Of a DNA stretch of 64,000 nt, positions 29,736 to 38,937 are shown piece after piece (the stretch's first letter is position 1; each line of letters starts with the position of its first letter). Source of the stretch: an uncultured bacterium (GTDB lineage Bacteria > Verrucomicrobiota > Kiritimatiellia > RFP12 > CAIWXQ01); the NCBI GenBank assembly GCA_903916675.1, contig CAIWXQ010000029.1, forward strand, positions 1-64,000, in the 5' to 3' direction. A program made the position numbers and the translations under genes. The notes under the pieces were generated by a model. That model was not told the origin of the DNA and ran no database searches. It saw only the letters and a list, made by a program, of their open reading frames with translations.

Positions 29736-31613
29736 CTACGCGCGGCCGAGGCATTGCTTGCGCAATTCCTGATAGCGCGGGGTGTAGCGCGGGCCGAGCT
29801 GGGCTTCGCGGTGGTCGAAGCCGAAGGCGCGGCGGCTGACCACCAGCACGGGCGGGGCCTGGATGCGCTTGGCGACTGCCAGCCCCTGATAGAGGTTCCA
29901 GCAGCGCTCCAAATCGGCTATGAAGACTACGGGGTTCTTTAAAATAGTGGCCACTTGGCCTTCATAGCCGATTTGTTTCTCGAGGGTGCCGTCCATGTAC
30001 CAGGAAAGAATCTCCTCGGGCGACGGGCGCTCCCATCGCTCCACCCAGGCGCGCAGCAGCGCATCGTGGTACGGATAGACGAATGGATCGCCCTTCCCTT
30101 CGTCCACGGCCTGATCCTTGCTCAGCTCGGCCGACGGGGTAAGGGTAAAAATACCGCGCGGGATCGCCTCGCGGCCGAACACGCCGCGGTTCAGGCAGCG
30201 CGCCACGTCATACACCTGCCCCTTCCAGAGGTCGCCGATCGGCGCCAGGTAGCCGGCAATGTCTCCGTAGAGCGTGCCGTAGCCCGTGGCCATCTCGGTC
30301 TTGTTGGCATTGCAGGTGAAGGCACCGCCAAAAGCTGCGGCTACCGCGGCCAGAACACGCGCGCCACGGTCGCGGGCCTGCACGTTCTCCATAACAGGGC
30401 CGGTGACCTGCAGCCGGTGTTCGCGTCCGGCGGCGTCGCGGGCGACAAAGCCGTCGAGCTGCCGGCGGGTCAGGCCAACGGCGTCATCGATCGGCACTTC
30501 GGCGTACAGGCACCCCAGGTTGCGCGCCAATTCGGCGGCCAGATTCCGGGTGGTGGCAGAGTTGAAGCGCGCAGGCAGGTTCGCCAGCAGCAGGTTTTCG
30601 GGCGGCACCAGCCGCGCGTGCAGAGCTGCCACCACGGCGGAGTCGATGCCGCCGGAGATGCCGACCACAACCCGACTGATTTTCCGGTCTGTCAGAAAGC
30701 GGCCGGCACCATATAGCAGGGCCTGGGTTGCCACATTCGCATCGTCATCCGTCAAATCCACCGGTTTACCGCCAGCCACGGCGCCGTCCGCGCCGATCTC
30801 CGCAATAAACGCATCCTCTCCAAACCTCACGGCACTGCCGGCAAAATGCCCCTGCGCGTCATAGATGCCAGCGCCACCGTCAAAGGTGAAGACGTTCTTG
30901 CCGTTGTTCTGCACGCCGGCGTAGTTGACATAGGCGATCGGCGTATGCAGGCGCGCGGCCAGCGCCGAAAGAACGCGCAGACGCTTGTTCTGCTTGTTCC
31001 AGGTAAACGGCGAGGCGCTGATGGTCAGGAGCAGGTGCGCGCCGGCCTGTGTCAGGAGTTCGGCCGGCGACAGGCTGTAATCCGAATCCCAGACATCCTC
31101 GCAGACCATGCCGCCGATGGCGATGCCGCGGCAGACGAACGGCGTCAGCAGTTCCGCCACGGACACGTGCAGTTCCATGGCCAGCTTGCGGGCATCGTAA
31201 AAGTAGCGGCTCTCCTCAAAGATGCGGTAGTTGGGCGCGAGCGTCTTGATTGCAAACGGGTAGCGGCCGCCGCACGAGGGGAGAAACGCACCGTCCTGCG
31301 CGAGGAAGCAGGCGTTGTAGCGCCGGACGCGGCCATCCTCGTTGCGGCGCTGCCAGTCGATTCCCACGTTGCCAAAGGCCACGGCGATCCCCTGGCTGGC
31401 CGCGCAGATCAATTCGCCCGCAGCCTCGCAGGCGCGCAGAAACGAGGGGCGGTCCCACTCGTCGCCGACAAAGTAGCCGGGAATCGCCAGCTCCGGAAAA
31501 ACGATCAGATCGCAACCCGCGGCGCGGGCGCGCTCGATAAAGCCGATCATCCGGGCGGCATTCGCCTCCGGATAGCCGGCCTGCACATCCATTTGAGCAA
31601 GGCAGATTCGCAT
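29736..31613 (-). CDS. nadE: Glutamine-dependent NAD+ synthetase
   Basis: A 625-residue two-domain enzyme making NAD+ from deamido-NAD, ATP and glutamine. The N-terminal glutaminase (nitrilase fold) has the triad E41 (FPELAIPGY), K123 (AIKTLAP) and C171 (GMVCEDVW). The C-terminal synthetase has the ATP loop SGGIDSA (320-326). The start ATG 31613 (MRICLAQMDV) fits the family start. The longer frame to 31682 begins inside an AATGAC-type repeat and is unlikely. There is a moderate overlap of the 3' end with a GC-rich repeat-like tract. Confidence 0.93.
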   Translation of the reverse strand: MRICLAQMDVQAGYPEANAARMIGFIERARAAGCDLIVFPELAIPGYFVGDEWDRPSFLRACEAAGELICAASQGIAVAFGNVGIDWQRRNEDGRVRRYNACFLAQDGAFLPSCGGRYPFAIKTLAPNYRIFEESRYFYDARKLAMELHVSVAELLTPFVCRGIAIGGMVCEDVWDSDYSLSPAELLTQAGAHLLLTISASPFTWNKQNKRLRVLSALAARLHTPIAYVNYAGVQNNGKNVFTFDGGAGIYDAQGHFAGSAVRFGEDAFIAEIGADGAVAGGKPVDLTDDDANVATQALLYGAGRFLTDRKISRVVVGISGGIDSAVVAALHARLVPPENLLLANLPARFNSATTRNLAAELARNLGCLYAEVPIDDAVGLTRRQLDGFVARDAAGREHRLQVTGPVMENVQARDRGARVLAAVAAAFGGAFTCNANKTEMATGYGTLYGDIAGYLAPIGDLWKGQVYDVARCLNRGVFGREAIPRGIFTLTPSAELSKDQAVDEGKGDPFVYPYHDALLRAWVERWERPSPEEILSWYMDGTLEKQIGYEGQVATILKNPVVFIADLERCWNLYQGLAVAKRIQAPPVLVVSRRAFGFDHREAQLGPRYTPRYQELRKQCLGRA

Positions 31614-31677
31614 CAGGACACCGTGCGCGTCATAGTACCGCCGACCGGCAACGGACGCAATAACGGGAAAGGCATTA

Positions 31678-31782
31678 GTCATTGGTCATTCGTCATTGGC
31701 GGAGAGCAGGAAATGCGCACCATAAATATTCCAACCGACGGTGCCAAATGTCTCGATTCCCCAATGACCAGTGACAAATGAC
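31678..31782. repeat. AATGAC-type inverted repeat
   Basis: GTCATTGGTCATT... (31678-31699) and its inverted copy (31761-31782) are 22-bp arms with a few mismatches around a 61-bp centre. Each arm is three imperfect tandem AATGAC units. It lies between the sigma54 regulator and nadE. Confidence 0.7.
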
Positions 31783-31807
31783 GTTACCTATCCACCGAAG
31801 AGTCCCG

Positions 31808-33580
31808 TCATGCTTTCTCTGCCGGTTTGTGCATCAATTCCGGATGCGCGTCAAAAAACCGGTAGAGCGTGGCGCGGGCCACGCCCAGTATGCGGGCGGC
31901 ATCACGGCGATTGCCCTGCGCCCTAGTCAGGGCGTCGCGCACCCGCTCGATGGACAGGGGCGCGCGCGCATCGGCTCGCCCTGCTGCCGACGCGGTCTGC
32001 GGCGCCGTCTGCCGCGCGGGCGGCAGGTGTTCGGGTCGGATTTCATCGCCGTGGCACTTAACCAGCGCGTATTGCAACCAATTCTGGAGTTCCCGCACGT
32101 TCCCCGGCCACGCATAATTCAGCAGCGCATCCATCGCCTCCGGGCTGACGCGCACAGCACCGGTCTTCGTGTCACAAAATTGCGCCAGCAGATGATTCAC
32201 CAGCAGCGGAATATCCGCCAGTCGTTCGCGCAGTGGAGGGATCCAGATTGGCACGACATTCAGCCGGTAATACAGGTCTTCGCGGAAACGGCCGGCGGCG
32301 ATTTCCTTCTGGAGGTCGCGGTGGGTAGCGCTGATCACGCGCACGTTCACCCGGATGGATGTTTCGCTGCCGACACGCTGCATCACGCCCTCCTGCAGCA
32401 CGCGCAGCAGGCGCACCTGCATAGCCGGCGTGATGTCGCCGATCTCGTCGAGGAAGATCGTGCCGCCGTCGGACAGCTCGAAGCGCCCCTTCTTGTCTCG
32501 GATTGCGCCGGTGAAGGAGCCGCGCACATGCCCGAAGATCTCGCTTTCGAGCAGGCCCTCCGGCAGCGCCCCGCAGTTGACGGCGATAAACGGCTTGGAG
32601 GCGCGCGGCCCTTCATGGTGGATGGCGGCGGCCACCAGTTCCTTGCCTGTGCCGCTTTCGCCGCGGATCAGGATCGGAACCGTGCTGTCTGCCACGTCGC
32701 GGATGAGATCAAACACCTCCAGCATCCTGGCATCGCGGCCGACGATGCCGGCGAAGGACTGCAGTTCGCCCACGCGCCGCACCAGCGAGCACTCGCGGGT
32801 GATGTCGTGGAACACGGAGATCAGACCGACCCACCGGCCCTCATTGTCGCGCAACGGCCACAGACGCGCGTCGAGCGTCCGGCGCTCGCCGTCGCGCGTG
32901 GCGAGCTCGATCCGCTCCTGTTTCTCGGTAAAGTCCGGCGCACCGCCGCGGGCGCGCTCCAGCACGCATTTGCCGCCGCAAAAGCCGCAGCCGAAGATCG
33001 CGTGGCAGTCGCGGCCGATCACGTCCTGACGGCACCGGCCGGTGATTTCCTCCGCGGCACGGTTGAAAACGACGATGCGCCGCTGCATGTCGTGCACGAG
33101 CAGGCCGTCGGAGATGCTGTCCGCGATCATGGCGCTGCTGGCGCGCGTCGCGGCGATGGCATCCAGATACCCCTGCTCAAAAAGATCCGCCACCAGGCGG
33201 CCGATGGTATCGCGCAGGCGTCGGAATTCCGCGCGGCGCGCCTCAGGATCCGAGCTGAAGCCCGCGGGGTCGGGCAAGGTCCAACGCACCACCGTGGGCC
33301 GCCCCGGCAGCAGCGGCAACTGCTCCGCCGCCTGCGGGCAGACGACGATGACGATGTCGTACTCGTTCTTTGCCGCCTCGGCCAGCGAAAGGCACAGCTC
33401 GGTCCGCGGCTGCAGGCCAATCTCCGCCATGACCTCGTCCGCAAGCGAGTCCGCCGCCTCCGGTGCGATCGTCGCAAAGGAGACGCTCACGCCGGAAACT
33501 TCGCGCCCCTGCACAAACGCGCCGGCCATGCGGCAGCGGCAACTCCCGCGAAATCCCAGAAAAAGAAGGCGGAGGTTCAT
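31808..33580 (-). CDS. Sigma54-dependent activator with ArsC/LMW-phosphatase-like and Cys-rich PAS sensor domains
   Basis: A 590-residue regulator with four parts. Residues 1-140 have the fold of low-molecular-weight phosphatase/arsenate reductase: GSCRCRMAGAF resembles the P-loop, IVVCPQAAEQ and the catalytic-type LPDPAG loop follow. The nucleophilic Cys is replaced by Gly9. A PAS domain (about 145-270) carries five cysteines (C183, 192, 198, 201, 205). The AAA+ domain has GESGTGKE and GSFTGA (a variant of GAFTGA), and a Fis-type HTH ends the protein. It would open sigma54 promoters in response to a ligand or redox state. It starts 24 bp after the PQQ-protein gene, on the same strand. Confidence 0.9.
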   Translation of the reverse strand: MNLRLLFLGFRGSCRCRMAGAFVQGREVSGVSVSFATIAPEAADSLADEVMAEIGLQPRTELCLSLAEAAKNEYDIVIVVCPQAAEQLPLLPGRPTVVRWTLPDPAGFSSDPEARRAEFRRLRDTIGRLVADLFEQGYLDAIAATRASSAMIADSISDGLLVHDMQRRIVVFNRAAEEITGRCRQDVIGRDCHAIFGCGFCGGKCVLERARGGAPDFTEKQERIELATRDGERRTLDARLWPLRDNEGRWVGLISVFHDITRECSLVRRVGELQSFAGIVGRDARMLEVFDLIRDVADSTVPILIRGESGTGKELVAAAIHHEGPRASKPFIAVNCGALPEGLLESEIFGHVRGSFTGAIRDKKGRFELSDGGTIFLDEIGDITPAMQVRLLRVLQEGVMQRVGSETSIRVNVRVISATHRDLQKEIAAGRFREDLYYRLNVVPIWIPPLRERLADIPLLVNHLLAQFCDTKTGAVRVSPEAMDALLNYAWPGNVRELQNWLQYALVKCHGDEIRPEHLPPARQTAPQTASAAGRADARAPLSIERVRDALTRAQGNRRDAARILGVARATLYRFFDAHPELMHKPAEKA

Positions 33581-33604
33581 GTCAGGAAGCGAGGTCCAGG
33601 TGCG

Positions 33605-34846
33605 TTACGGCTTGGACTTGAGATCGTAGGCGACCAAGGCGTCGCCGTGGCGCAGATAGAGCACGCCGCCGGCCAGTACCGGCTGGCCCCAGTGCTCTTT
33701 CATCTTGCTGCCAAAATCCACCGGAAGGGAGCCGGCCAACCGCCCCTTGTCGCCTTCGATGCGGATCAGCGCGATCATCTTGCCGACCTCGTCGTAGCCA
33801 ATCAGCCCGGCCTCGGTGCCGATGATGGCTGTGCGCGACACCCCCTCGATGCGGGAAAGCACTTTGCCCGTCTGCGGATCCAGGCAGAAGAGCGGGCCTT
33901 TGCTGCCTGCCAGGTAGAGGCGCTTGTCGATCAGCAACATGCCGTGGAAGTGATTGTCCGCGTCCTTCAACTGCCAGGCCAGCGTGGCGCCATCCGCGCC
34001 AATCTGCAGGCACTCCGTGCCGTAGCCATAGCCGGAGGAGACCACCACGCGGTCGGGCCCGACCACCACCGGCGTGTTGGGATGCACAGCCCACTTGTTC
34101 TTGTGCGGGTGCTTCCAGAGCACAGCGCCGGTGTCGGGATCGATCCCCACCACATTCTCGGCGGTCTGGGTCACGATCTGCCGTTTGCCGTTCAGCGTGA
34201 GCAGCGACGGCGAGCAGTAGGCGCTGGCGTCAGAAAGCCCCTTGGTCGCCCAGATTGTCGCGCCAGTGTTGACATCCAGCGCGGCCACGGCCGCATCTGG
34301 ACCGCCGGGGTGGCAGATCAGCATCTTGTTATCCACCAGCAGTGGCGACTCGGCAATTCCCCACGTAATATTCTTTCCGTGAAATCGCTCGAACAGGTTC
34401 ACGTCCCAGATTTTATTGCCGTCCGCGGCATTCACGCAGACGACGCGGTCCATGCCGCTGACCAGGTAAACATGGCCATTCGCCACGGTCGGCGTCGTGC
34501 GGGCAGCATCATAACCACCGCTCCACTCCTTGCCGTACTCGTACTCCCATTTCAGGGATCCGTCCGACGCATTGCGCGCCTCGAGCACGCCGATGCGCGC
34601 CTTGGGCTCCCCTTTTGACCCGGTCAGGTAGATCACGCCACCGGCAACGGCAGGGCCGTTGTAGCCCATGCCGGCAATCGTCACCAGCCACAGCCGTTTT
34701 GGCGGCGTAGACCAGTCGGCTAGAATCCCCTTTTCTTTCGAAATGCCGTCGCGGTCCGGGCCGCGCCATTGAGGCCAGTCCGCCGCTGTCGTCAGTCCTG
34801 TCATCATCGCGGCCAGCATGCCGATGCCAATCTTTCCTGCCATCAT
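33605..34846 (-). CDS. Exported PQQ-like beta-propeller protein
   Basis: A 413-residue protein with a signal peptide (MMAGKIGIGMLAAMMTGLTTA-like, cut near AADW). It starts with DWPQWRGPDRDGIS, the entry motif of PQQ-like propeller proteins frequent in planctomycete and verrucomicrobial genomes. Blade repeats with GxxLWxx or similar patterns follow (DGSLKWEYEY, DGNKIWDVNL, TGATIWATKG, TGAVLWKHPH, TGKVLSRIEG). PQQ-binding residues of dehydrogenases are not evident, so it is probably a scaffold or binding protein rather than an enzyme. It precedes the sigma54 regulator by 24 bp. Confidence 0.87.
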   Translation of the reverse strand: MMAGKIGIGMLAAMMTGLTTAADWPQWRGPDRDGISKEKGILADWSTPPKRLWLVTIAGMGYNGPAVAGGVIYLTGSKGEPKARIGVLEARNASDGSLKWEYEYGKEWSGGYDAARTTPTVANGHVYLVSGMDRVVCVNAADGNKIWDVNLFERFHGKNITWGIAESPLLVDNKMLICHPGGPDAAVAALDVNTGATIWATKGLSDASAYCSPSLLTLNGKRQIVTQTAENVVGIDPDTGAVLWKHPHKNKWAVHPNTPVVVGPDRVVVSSGYGYGTECLQIGADGATLAWQLKDADNHFHGMLLIDKRLYLAGSKGPLFCLDPQTGKVLSRIEGVSRTAIIGTEAGLIGYDEVGKMIALIRIEGDKGRLAGSLPVDFGSKMKEHWGQPVLAGGVLYLRHGDALVAYDLKSKP

Positions 34847-34931
34847 GAGGGGCCCCTGTCTGTTACCGATTCATGTTGATGCGAATGTCATCCCCGTACA
34901 TTGCCGTACGAATCCCGCCTACCAGGCGTAT

Positions 34932-35288
34932 TCAGCAGCGTGACGAGCCTGAACGGGGGCGGCAGCCAGAATATACCCCAGCTGCGCCCAGAGGAGCAAT
35001 CCCATCGCCTCCATATTCGGGCCTGTCTTGCCCGTAACCGATTAGGTGGCATGGCCTTAGGCAAAAGAATGCCAGCAACCAGGCCGCTAATGTGTTGGAG
35101 AGGCTTGATCCACCTTGATTAACCTTGATTTGGCTTGATTCAGCGGCCATCGTCAGTCCCACCATCCGACTGCGGTCGAGCTTCAGGTGTTCGGCGGTGT
35201 GGTCACCCTTGCGCAGCGCGACGAGGTAGCGGCACAACTCGCGCAATTGTTCCCAGTCCTCCGGTTTCACACTGGCGGCCGTGCTCAT
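34932..35288 (-). CDS. Doubtful small ORF, possibly remnant
   Basis: The first 50 residues (MSTAASVKPEDWEQLRELCR, then helical and charged) look like real protein. The rest reads through repeats of a TTGATT-type sequence and into Gly/Pro-rich sequence that does not look coding. It may be the front part of a decayed gene. It lies in the accessory region between the PQQ protein and the transposase pieces. Function unknown. Confidence 0.3.
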   Translation of the reverse strand: MSTAASVKPEDWEQLRELCRYLVALRKGDHTAEHLKLDRSRMVGLTMAAESSQIKVNQGGSSLSNTLAAWLLAFFCLRPCHLIGYGQDRPEYGGDGIAPLGAAGVYSGCRPRSGSSRC

Positions 35289-35576
35289 GGACTCGATCAT
35301 GCGCAGGTACCGGATAGGTATCGATTGCGTTGTCGATACCGATCCAGACACCGATGGAGTTGCGGGCTCGCGCCCGCCTTGGGGGGGGATGAAGTAGACA
35401 TAAATAGACACGAAACAGGCCCACCTTCTGGACATGATTCTTTGCAGCTGACCATTCATCAACGAGTTACAGCCGAATTGCGGCGTTGTGACCGGCGTTT
35501 CGTGTCTATTTTTTTCATCGTGTAGGTCCCCGCCGTCGCCGTCACAACCTTCACGCCGTTTGCCATAAATAAGCCC

Positions 35577-35836
35577 TCCCAAAAAACATCATGCCCCCCA
35601 TATAAGGATGCAAAGCCTCACGAAGAAACGAGAAACCAAATAAAACCGGCCCTGAAATGAAGGTCAAAAGCCTCAAACCCTTTTTTGGGAATCCCCAAAA
35701 AACCGGCGATTGTCCGTAGTCCAAAAAACATCGCGCCCTCTATATAAGAGGAGTAATTCGACACGAATAATCCGAAAAAAGAAATAAGGCCGCCAAAAAA
35801 AGGGGAAACAAAATAAAACCAATTCGACATCGGGCT
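35577..35836. repeat. AT-rich imperfect direct duplication
   Basis: Two blocks share CCAAAAAACATC with TATAAG about 20 bp later, then GAAAC-AAATAAAACC, at about 35577-35640 and 35718-35820. On the minus strand they encode related hydrophobic peptides (FYFVSPFFGG... and GFIWFLVSS). The second copy is broken by a stop. This looks like the decay of a duplicated small membrane-protein gene. Confidence 0.45.
35618..35830 (-). CDS. Small membrane peptide ORF, probably decayed
   Basis: A 70-residue frame starting MSNWFYFVSPFFGGLISFFG has one or two hydrophobic helices. It lies in an AT-rich duplicated tract with no good SD. It is unlike any family I know and might be a remnant. Confidence 0.3.
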   Translation of the reverse strand: MSNWFYFVSPFFGGLISFFGLFVSNYSSYIEGAMFFGLRTIAGFLGIPKKGFEAFDLHFRAGFIWFLVSS

Positions 35837-36050
35837 TTTTACACCCCCCGTTTTGCCGCCACACAGAGGTAGGGACGGCGGGTTATTTTCTATTTTCCGG
35901 GTAGCAACTCGCCGCAACCAGCGTTGCAGCGAGCTGCCCCCACAGACCCGGACTAGCAAATTTCCCGCATCCGGTTCTTCAGACAGAGCGTTCACACGGA
36001 CGATAGAGATCATGGACAATGCGGGGTAGCGCCAGCGGATGACGAATTTG

Positions 36051-36088
36051 CGCTGGCGGTAGGGTTGCACCTGCCGGGGTATATGCTG
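36051..36088. repeat. Hairpin repeat matching 38658-38700
   Basis: The tract GCGGTAGGGTTGCACCTGCC and the following GGGGTATATGC match the tract at 38663-38696 with only a few differences. At 38680 the same sequence is the beginning of an IS91-like transposase frame. The two copies flank the low-GC beta-helix gene in the same orientation. Confidence 0.6.
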
Positions 36089-36092
36089 TCTG

Positions 36093-36281
36093 ATGGTAAA
36101 ACTGGGACAACATCGTAACCTTCTTCCGCACCGCCTGCGAAATGCCACGGCAGAGGGGATCAACAGCCGGATCCAGCAACTGATCCAAGAGGCCTGCGGA
36201 TACCGAAATCGTGAGCTCTTCAAACGTGACGTGCTCTTTCATCTTGGCGGACTCGACCTAACCCCCGTGGTTATGCAATGA
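36093..36281 (+). pseudogene. C-terminal fragment of an ISL3-like transposase
   Basis: The 62 residues include LRNATAEGINSRIQQLIQEA and then GYRNRELFKRDVLFHLGGLD. This is the C-terminal signature of ISL3-family DDE transposases (N-A-x-x-E-G-x-N-x-x-I; R-G-F-R-N; F-H-x-G-G-L). Everything upstream, including the catalytic residues, is missing. It is a remnant of an insertion. Confidence 0.8.
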
Positions 36282-36315
36282 CAAAACCCCCGCTATTCCT
36301 GGAAGGACCTACGTT

Positions 36316-38043
36316 TTATTGTTTTTCAAACGCTCCAATATCTCTTAATCCAATTATCGGATGACCTAAATAATCTGATTGCGGCATACCTGTTATGACC
36401 ACTCCTGTATTAATAGCGGGCGATCCTGCCTGTAAAATGTAATCAGATGTTGACGTAAAAAGAGGATCTGCAGGAGTAGGACTATTGGCATCCTGCCCTG
36501 TTGCTGATTTATATGCTTCCCAGTTAGCAAATGTATATCCACTGCCAGAATAAATTAGTTTACCAGTTGACCCGATAGGATTAAAATATAGATTACAGTC
36601 ACTTGTTTGAGTTGCGGTAACCACTATCATCGCATAATATTTATTATTGACTGCCGGATTAGTGTTAACATAAAAGATATTATTTTTTGCCGTACAAGTA
36701 GATCTAGTGTTATATATAAAACCTATTACACCTGCCGGTGCTAATGAAGAATTAACTCCGTAGAATGTATTGTTATAAACAAAGGAGGTAATACCTTCCA
36801 TTTGAAGTCCAGATGCTTTTAAATTCCTAAATACATTGTTATAAACATATACATTGGTGATTGGCGCACCCCCTTGATTGGATATAAACACGCCAACACT
36901 ACCCAATATTTCAACCCCATCAATCATCACATTGGGATCGTCATAAATTAAATTTTTACGAATAATAATATTATACATTATCCCATTTACGTGGTTTATT
37001 ATATCAATCCCCGTAGTGTGATGCCCATTATAGAGAGTATTATTCTCAATAATTATATCTTTGACAGTAACTGAACCCGTAAATATATCTGATGTGTTAA
37101 TAGATATTCCTCTCCTTCCGGTATCATGTATGATATTGCTTTTAATTAAAGCACTGGAGAGAGTAGTCGCAATTCCATATCCCGCTGATTTAACACCCTC
37201 GTGATGAATATAACAATCTTCTACTTTTAAACCCAGTAAGGCAACCGGTGGATAATTAAAATCATAAACCCCATATACCCCATAACCTAACTCTAGTCCG
37301 TTAATGCTTATGTATTCCTTATTGTTAAGTGATATGCTAAGATTTCGTTGTCCAACCTCAACTCCAGAATATCTTGTATTTGGATCAGTAGGTGAATATA
37401 TGTAAATATGATCTCTTAGCCACACCCAATCATACTCCTGTGCTAAACCTAGCAAATCTGATTTCTGAATCCTACCCCAGTTTATACTTCCGTCCGTTTC
37501 TTTGAAATAAATGTTCTTCGCAGTTGTAGGATCAGACAACGTGATGTCCGAACACCACACATTAGCTGGATAAATTATAGCAGGGGACCACGTTGTGACT
37601 AATTCCGACCCAAGTATTTTAGGCTTAGCACCTGCGCCATACGCACCAAATGTTATATAATTACTCGCAATACCCGACGAAGGGACAATCAATGATTCTC
37701 GCCATGTATCTCCTTTATTAAAATTTACTTGTGTGCCCGGAGTAAACGTGCTGGAATTAACCTTAGATATTGTCTGCCATGCTGTCGCCATTGTTAGTCC
37801 ATCAGCAGCATCGATTCCTGTATTAGAAACATAATACATAGGATAAGTAGTTATAGAAGGTACTCCAGACAGATAGACATTAACCTTATCGAAATTCGTT
37901 TTTAACGGATCCCCCGTATGATCCTTGGCCGTAGTTCCTGTATAGGGATGAGGAAGATTTCTTGTCAGTTGCTTTTGAGTAGAACAGGAAATTAATCCGA
38001 TTATTAAAAATATAACTAGTATTTTTTCATTCTGAATTGTCAT
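36316..38043 (-). CDS. Low-GC lipoprotein with right-handed beta-helix fold
   Basis: A 575-residue protein. A lipoprotein signal peptide (ILVIFLIIGLISCSTQ; lipobox LISC) predicts outer or inner membrane anchoring. The mature part begins with YYVSNTGIDAADGLTMATAW, the usual entry of pectate-lyase-like beta-helix proteins, and continues with repeated N-N-T/N-N-I turns (IIENNTLYNG, YVYNNVFRN, FVYNNTFYG, CTAKNNIFY). It ends ADPLFTSTSDYILQAGSPAI and a DIGAFE motif. It is likely a polysaccharide lyase or binding protein. Its AT content and codon use (TAT, AAT, ATA) are very unlike the neighbours, and it lacks an SD, as is common in Bacteroidota. Transfer is therefore likely. Confidence 0.88.
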   Translation of the reverse strand: MTIQNEKILVIFLIIGLISCSTQKQLTRNLPHPYTGTTAKDHTGDPLKTNFDKVNVYLSGVPSITTYPMYYVSNTGIDAADGLTMATAWQTISKVNSSTFTPGTQVNFNKGDTWRESLIVPSSGIASNYITFGAYGAGAKPKILGSELVTTWSPAIIYPANVWCSDITLSDPTTAKNIYFKETDGSINWGRIQKSDLLGLAQEYDWVWLRDHIYIYSPTDPNTRYSGVEVGQRNLSISLNNKEYISINGLELGYGVYGVYDFNYPPVALLGLKVEDCYIHHEGVKSAGYGIATTLSSALIKSNIIHDTGRRGISINTSDIFTGSVTVKDIIIENNTLYNGHHTTGIDIINHVNGIMYNIIIRKNLIYDDPNVMIDGVEILGSVGVFISNQGGAPITNVYVYNNVFRNLKASGLQMEGITSFVYNNTFYGVNSSLAPAGVIGFIYNTRSTCTAKNNIFYVNTNPAVNNKYYAMIVVTATQTSDCNLYFNPIGSTGKLIYSGSGYTFANWEAYKSATGQDANSPTPADPLFTSTSDYILQAGSPAINTGVVITGMPQSDYLGHPIIGLRDIGAFEKQ

Positions 38044-38180
38044 TGATAAGAAATCGTTTTTCGGTCGGCACCGGCCCTCATCGGCCGAAACCATGCCTGC
38101 ACCGGCAAAAGACTGCGATGTCATGATGATGAGCCTGCCAGAAGCGGGGATAAACGTCAAGATCACCACCGAGAAGGCTG
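38042..38180. repeat. Cassette repeat R0 (diverged copy)
   Basis: Starts with ATTGATAAGAAATCG directly at the beta-helix start codon, as R1 and R2 start at or near the 5' ends of their genes. About 100 bp on, AGCCTGCCAGAAGCGGGGAT matches both R1 and R2. A further shared block, TAGCGGCGGGATTTGGATTA with AGGAGGAGAAG, occurs at 38723-38770. The middle is rearranged and holds an IS91-like fragment. Confidence 0.65.
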
Positions 38181-38399
38181 TAGGCTGAATACTGTTAGGT
38201 GAGAGAGTTTCCACCGCGAAGAACGCGACGAAACGCGAAGGTGGGATCGATGGGAGCGTTCAGGCGTTCGCGTAAATCAGGTCCGGATCGGTGTCGTAGT
38301 CCCGTCTTCGCTGCGCTACGCCGCGGCACGCGTAGGAGACATCATCCGCCTCCGCCTCGACTACGGCGGACAAGTCGAGGCACGGCTCGATGACCAGTT

Positions 38400-38680
38400 C
38401 GTTGGGTGGGTCGGGGCCAGCGAGAAGGCTGCAGGACGGAGGAAAAGCAAAGTGCTCGAAGCAGCCCGTTGTGGACCTTGGCGGTCTCTGTATGCTCTTA
38501 CCTGCAAATGTTCGCGGCAGGTTGCGTCAAGAAATCCACGACCTCGGGGATGATCGGGCGCAGGAAACCGTAGCGGGGATGGGAATGCCGCTCGTAGCCG
38601 GCGAGAAAGGCGGCGAAATGCCGGGACAGACATTGCCAGAGGGGCGGAGCACAGGGTTTGTGGGGGCGGTAGGGTTTCAC
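38400..38680 (-). pseudogene. N-terminal fragment of an IS91-like transposase
   Basis: From GTG 38680 the minus strand reads KPYRPHKPCAPPLWQCLSRHF, then a stretch FAAFLAGYERHSHPRYGFLR and PIIPEVVDF. This fits the zinc-binding N-terminus of IS91/IS801-type transposases. After about 50 residues the frame is lost; a CFEHFAF-like piece appears in another frame further on. The HUH catalytic domain is missing. Members of this family transpose by rolling-circle copying. Confidence 0.68.
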
Positions 38681-38700
38681 CTACCGGGATATATGCAACC
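38658..38700. repeat. Hairpin repeat matching 36051-36088
   Basis: CGGTAGG-GTTTCA-CCTACCG is a 7-bp hairpin overlapping the IS91-like start codon, followed by GGATATATGCAAC. The partner copy is at 36051-36088, across the beta-helix gene. Confidence 0.6.
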
Positions 38701-38770
38701 TGGGGGCGAAATCTTACACGGGTAGCGGCGGGATTTGGATTAGGAGCACGATTACGATTAGGAGGAGAAG

Positions 38771-38937
38771 TTACACGGGGCCGATAACTAGAGTGGCGTT
38801 AAGGTAGTAACCAGTTGCGGAGGGCAGTGGGGTGATCCCATCCTTGACGTGTGCCCCGGTTGTGCCACGCTTACCGCATGATTAAAGATTCCCCCAAGTC
38901 CTTTCAACAGTATCCATGGCTGGCCGCGTTTCCGGGC
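38771..38937. other. Intergenic tract without recognised content
   Basis: Together with the R0 and IS91-like pieces this completes the 0.9-kb gap from 38044 to 38937. I see no coding frame, RNA gene or terminator in it. Confidence 0.4.

Noticed and set aside
31778..34618. 946-codon plus-strand frame
   Set aside because: Lies antisense to two clear genes (sigma54 activator and PQQ protein); composition is rich in Arg, His and Gln as in GC-rich shadow frames.
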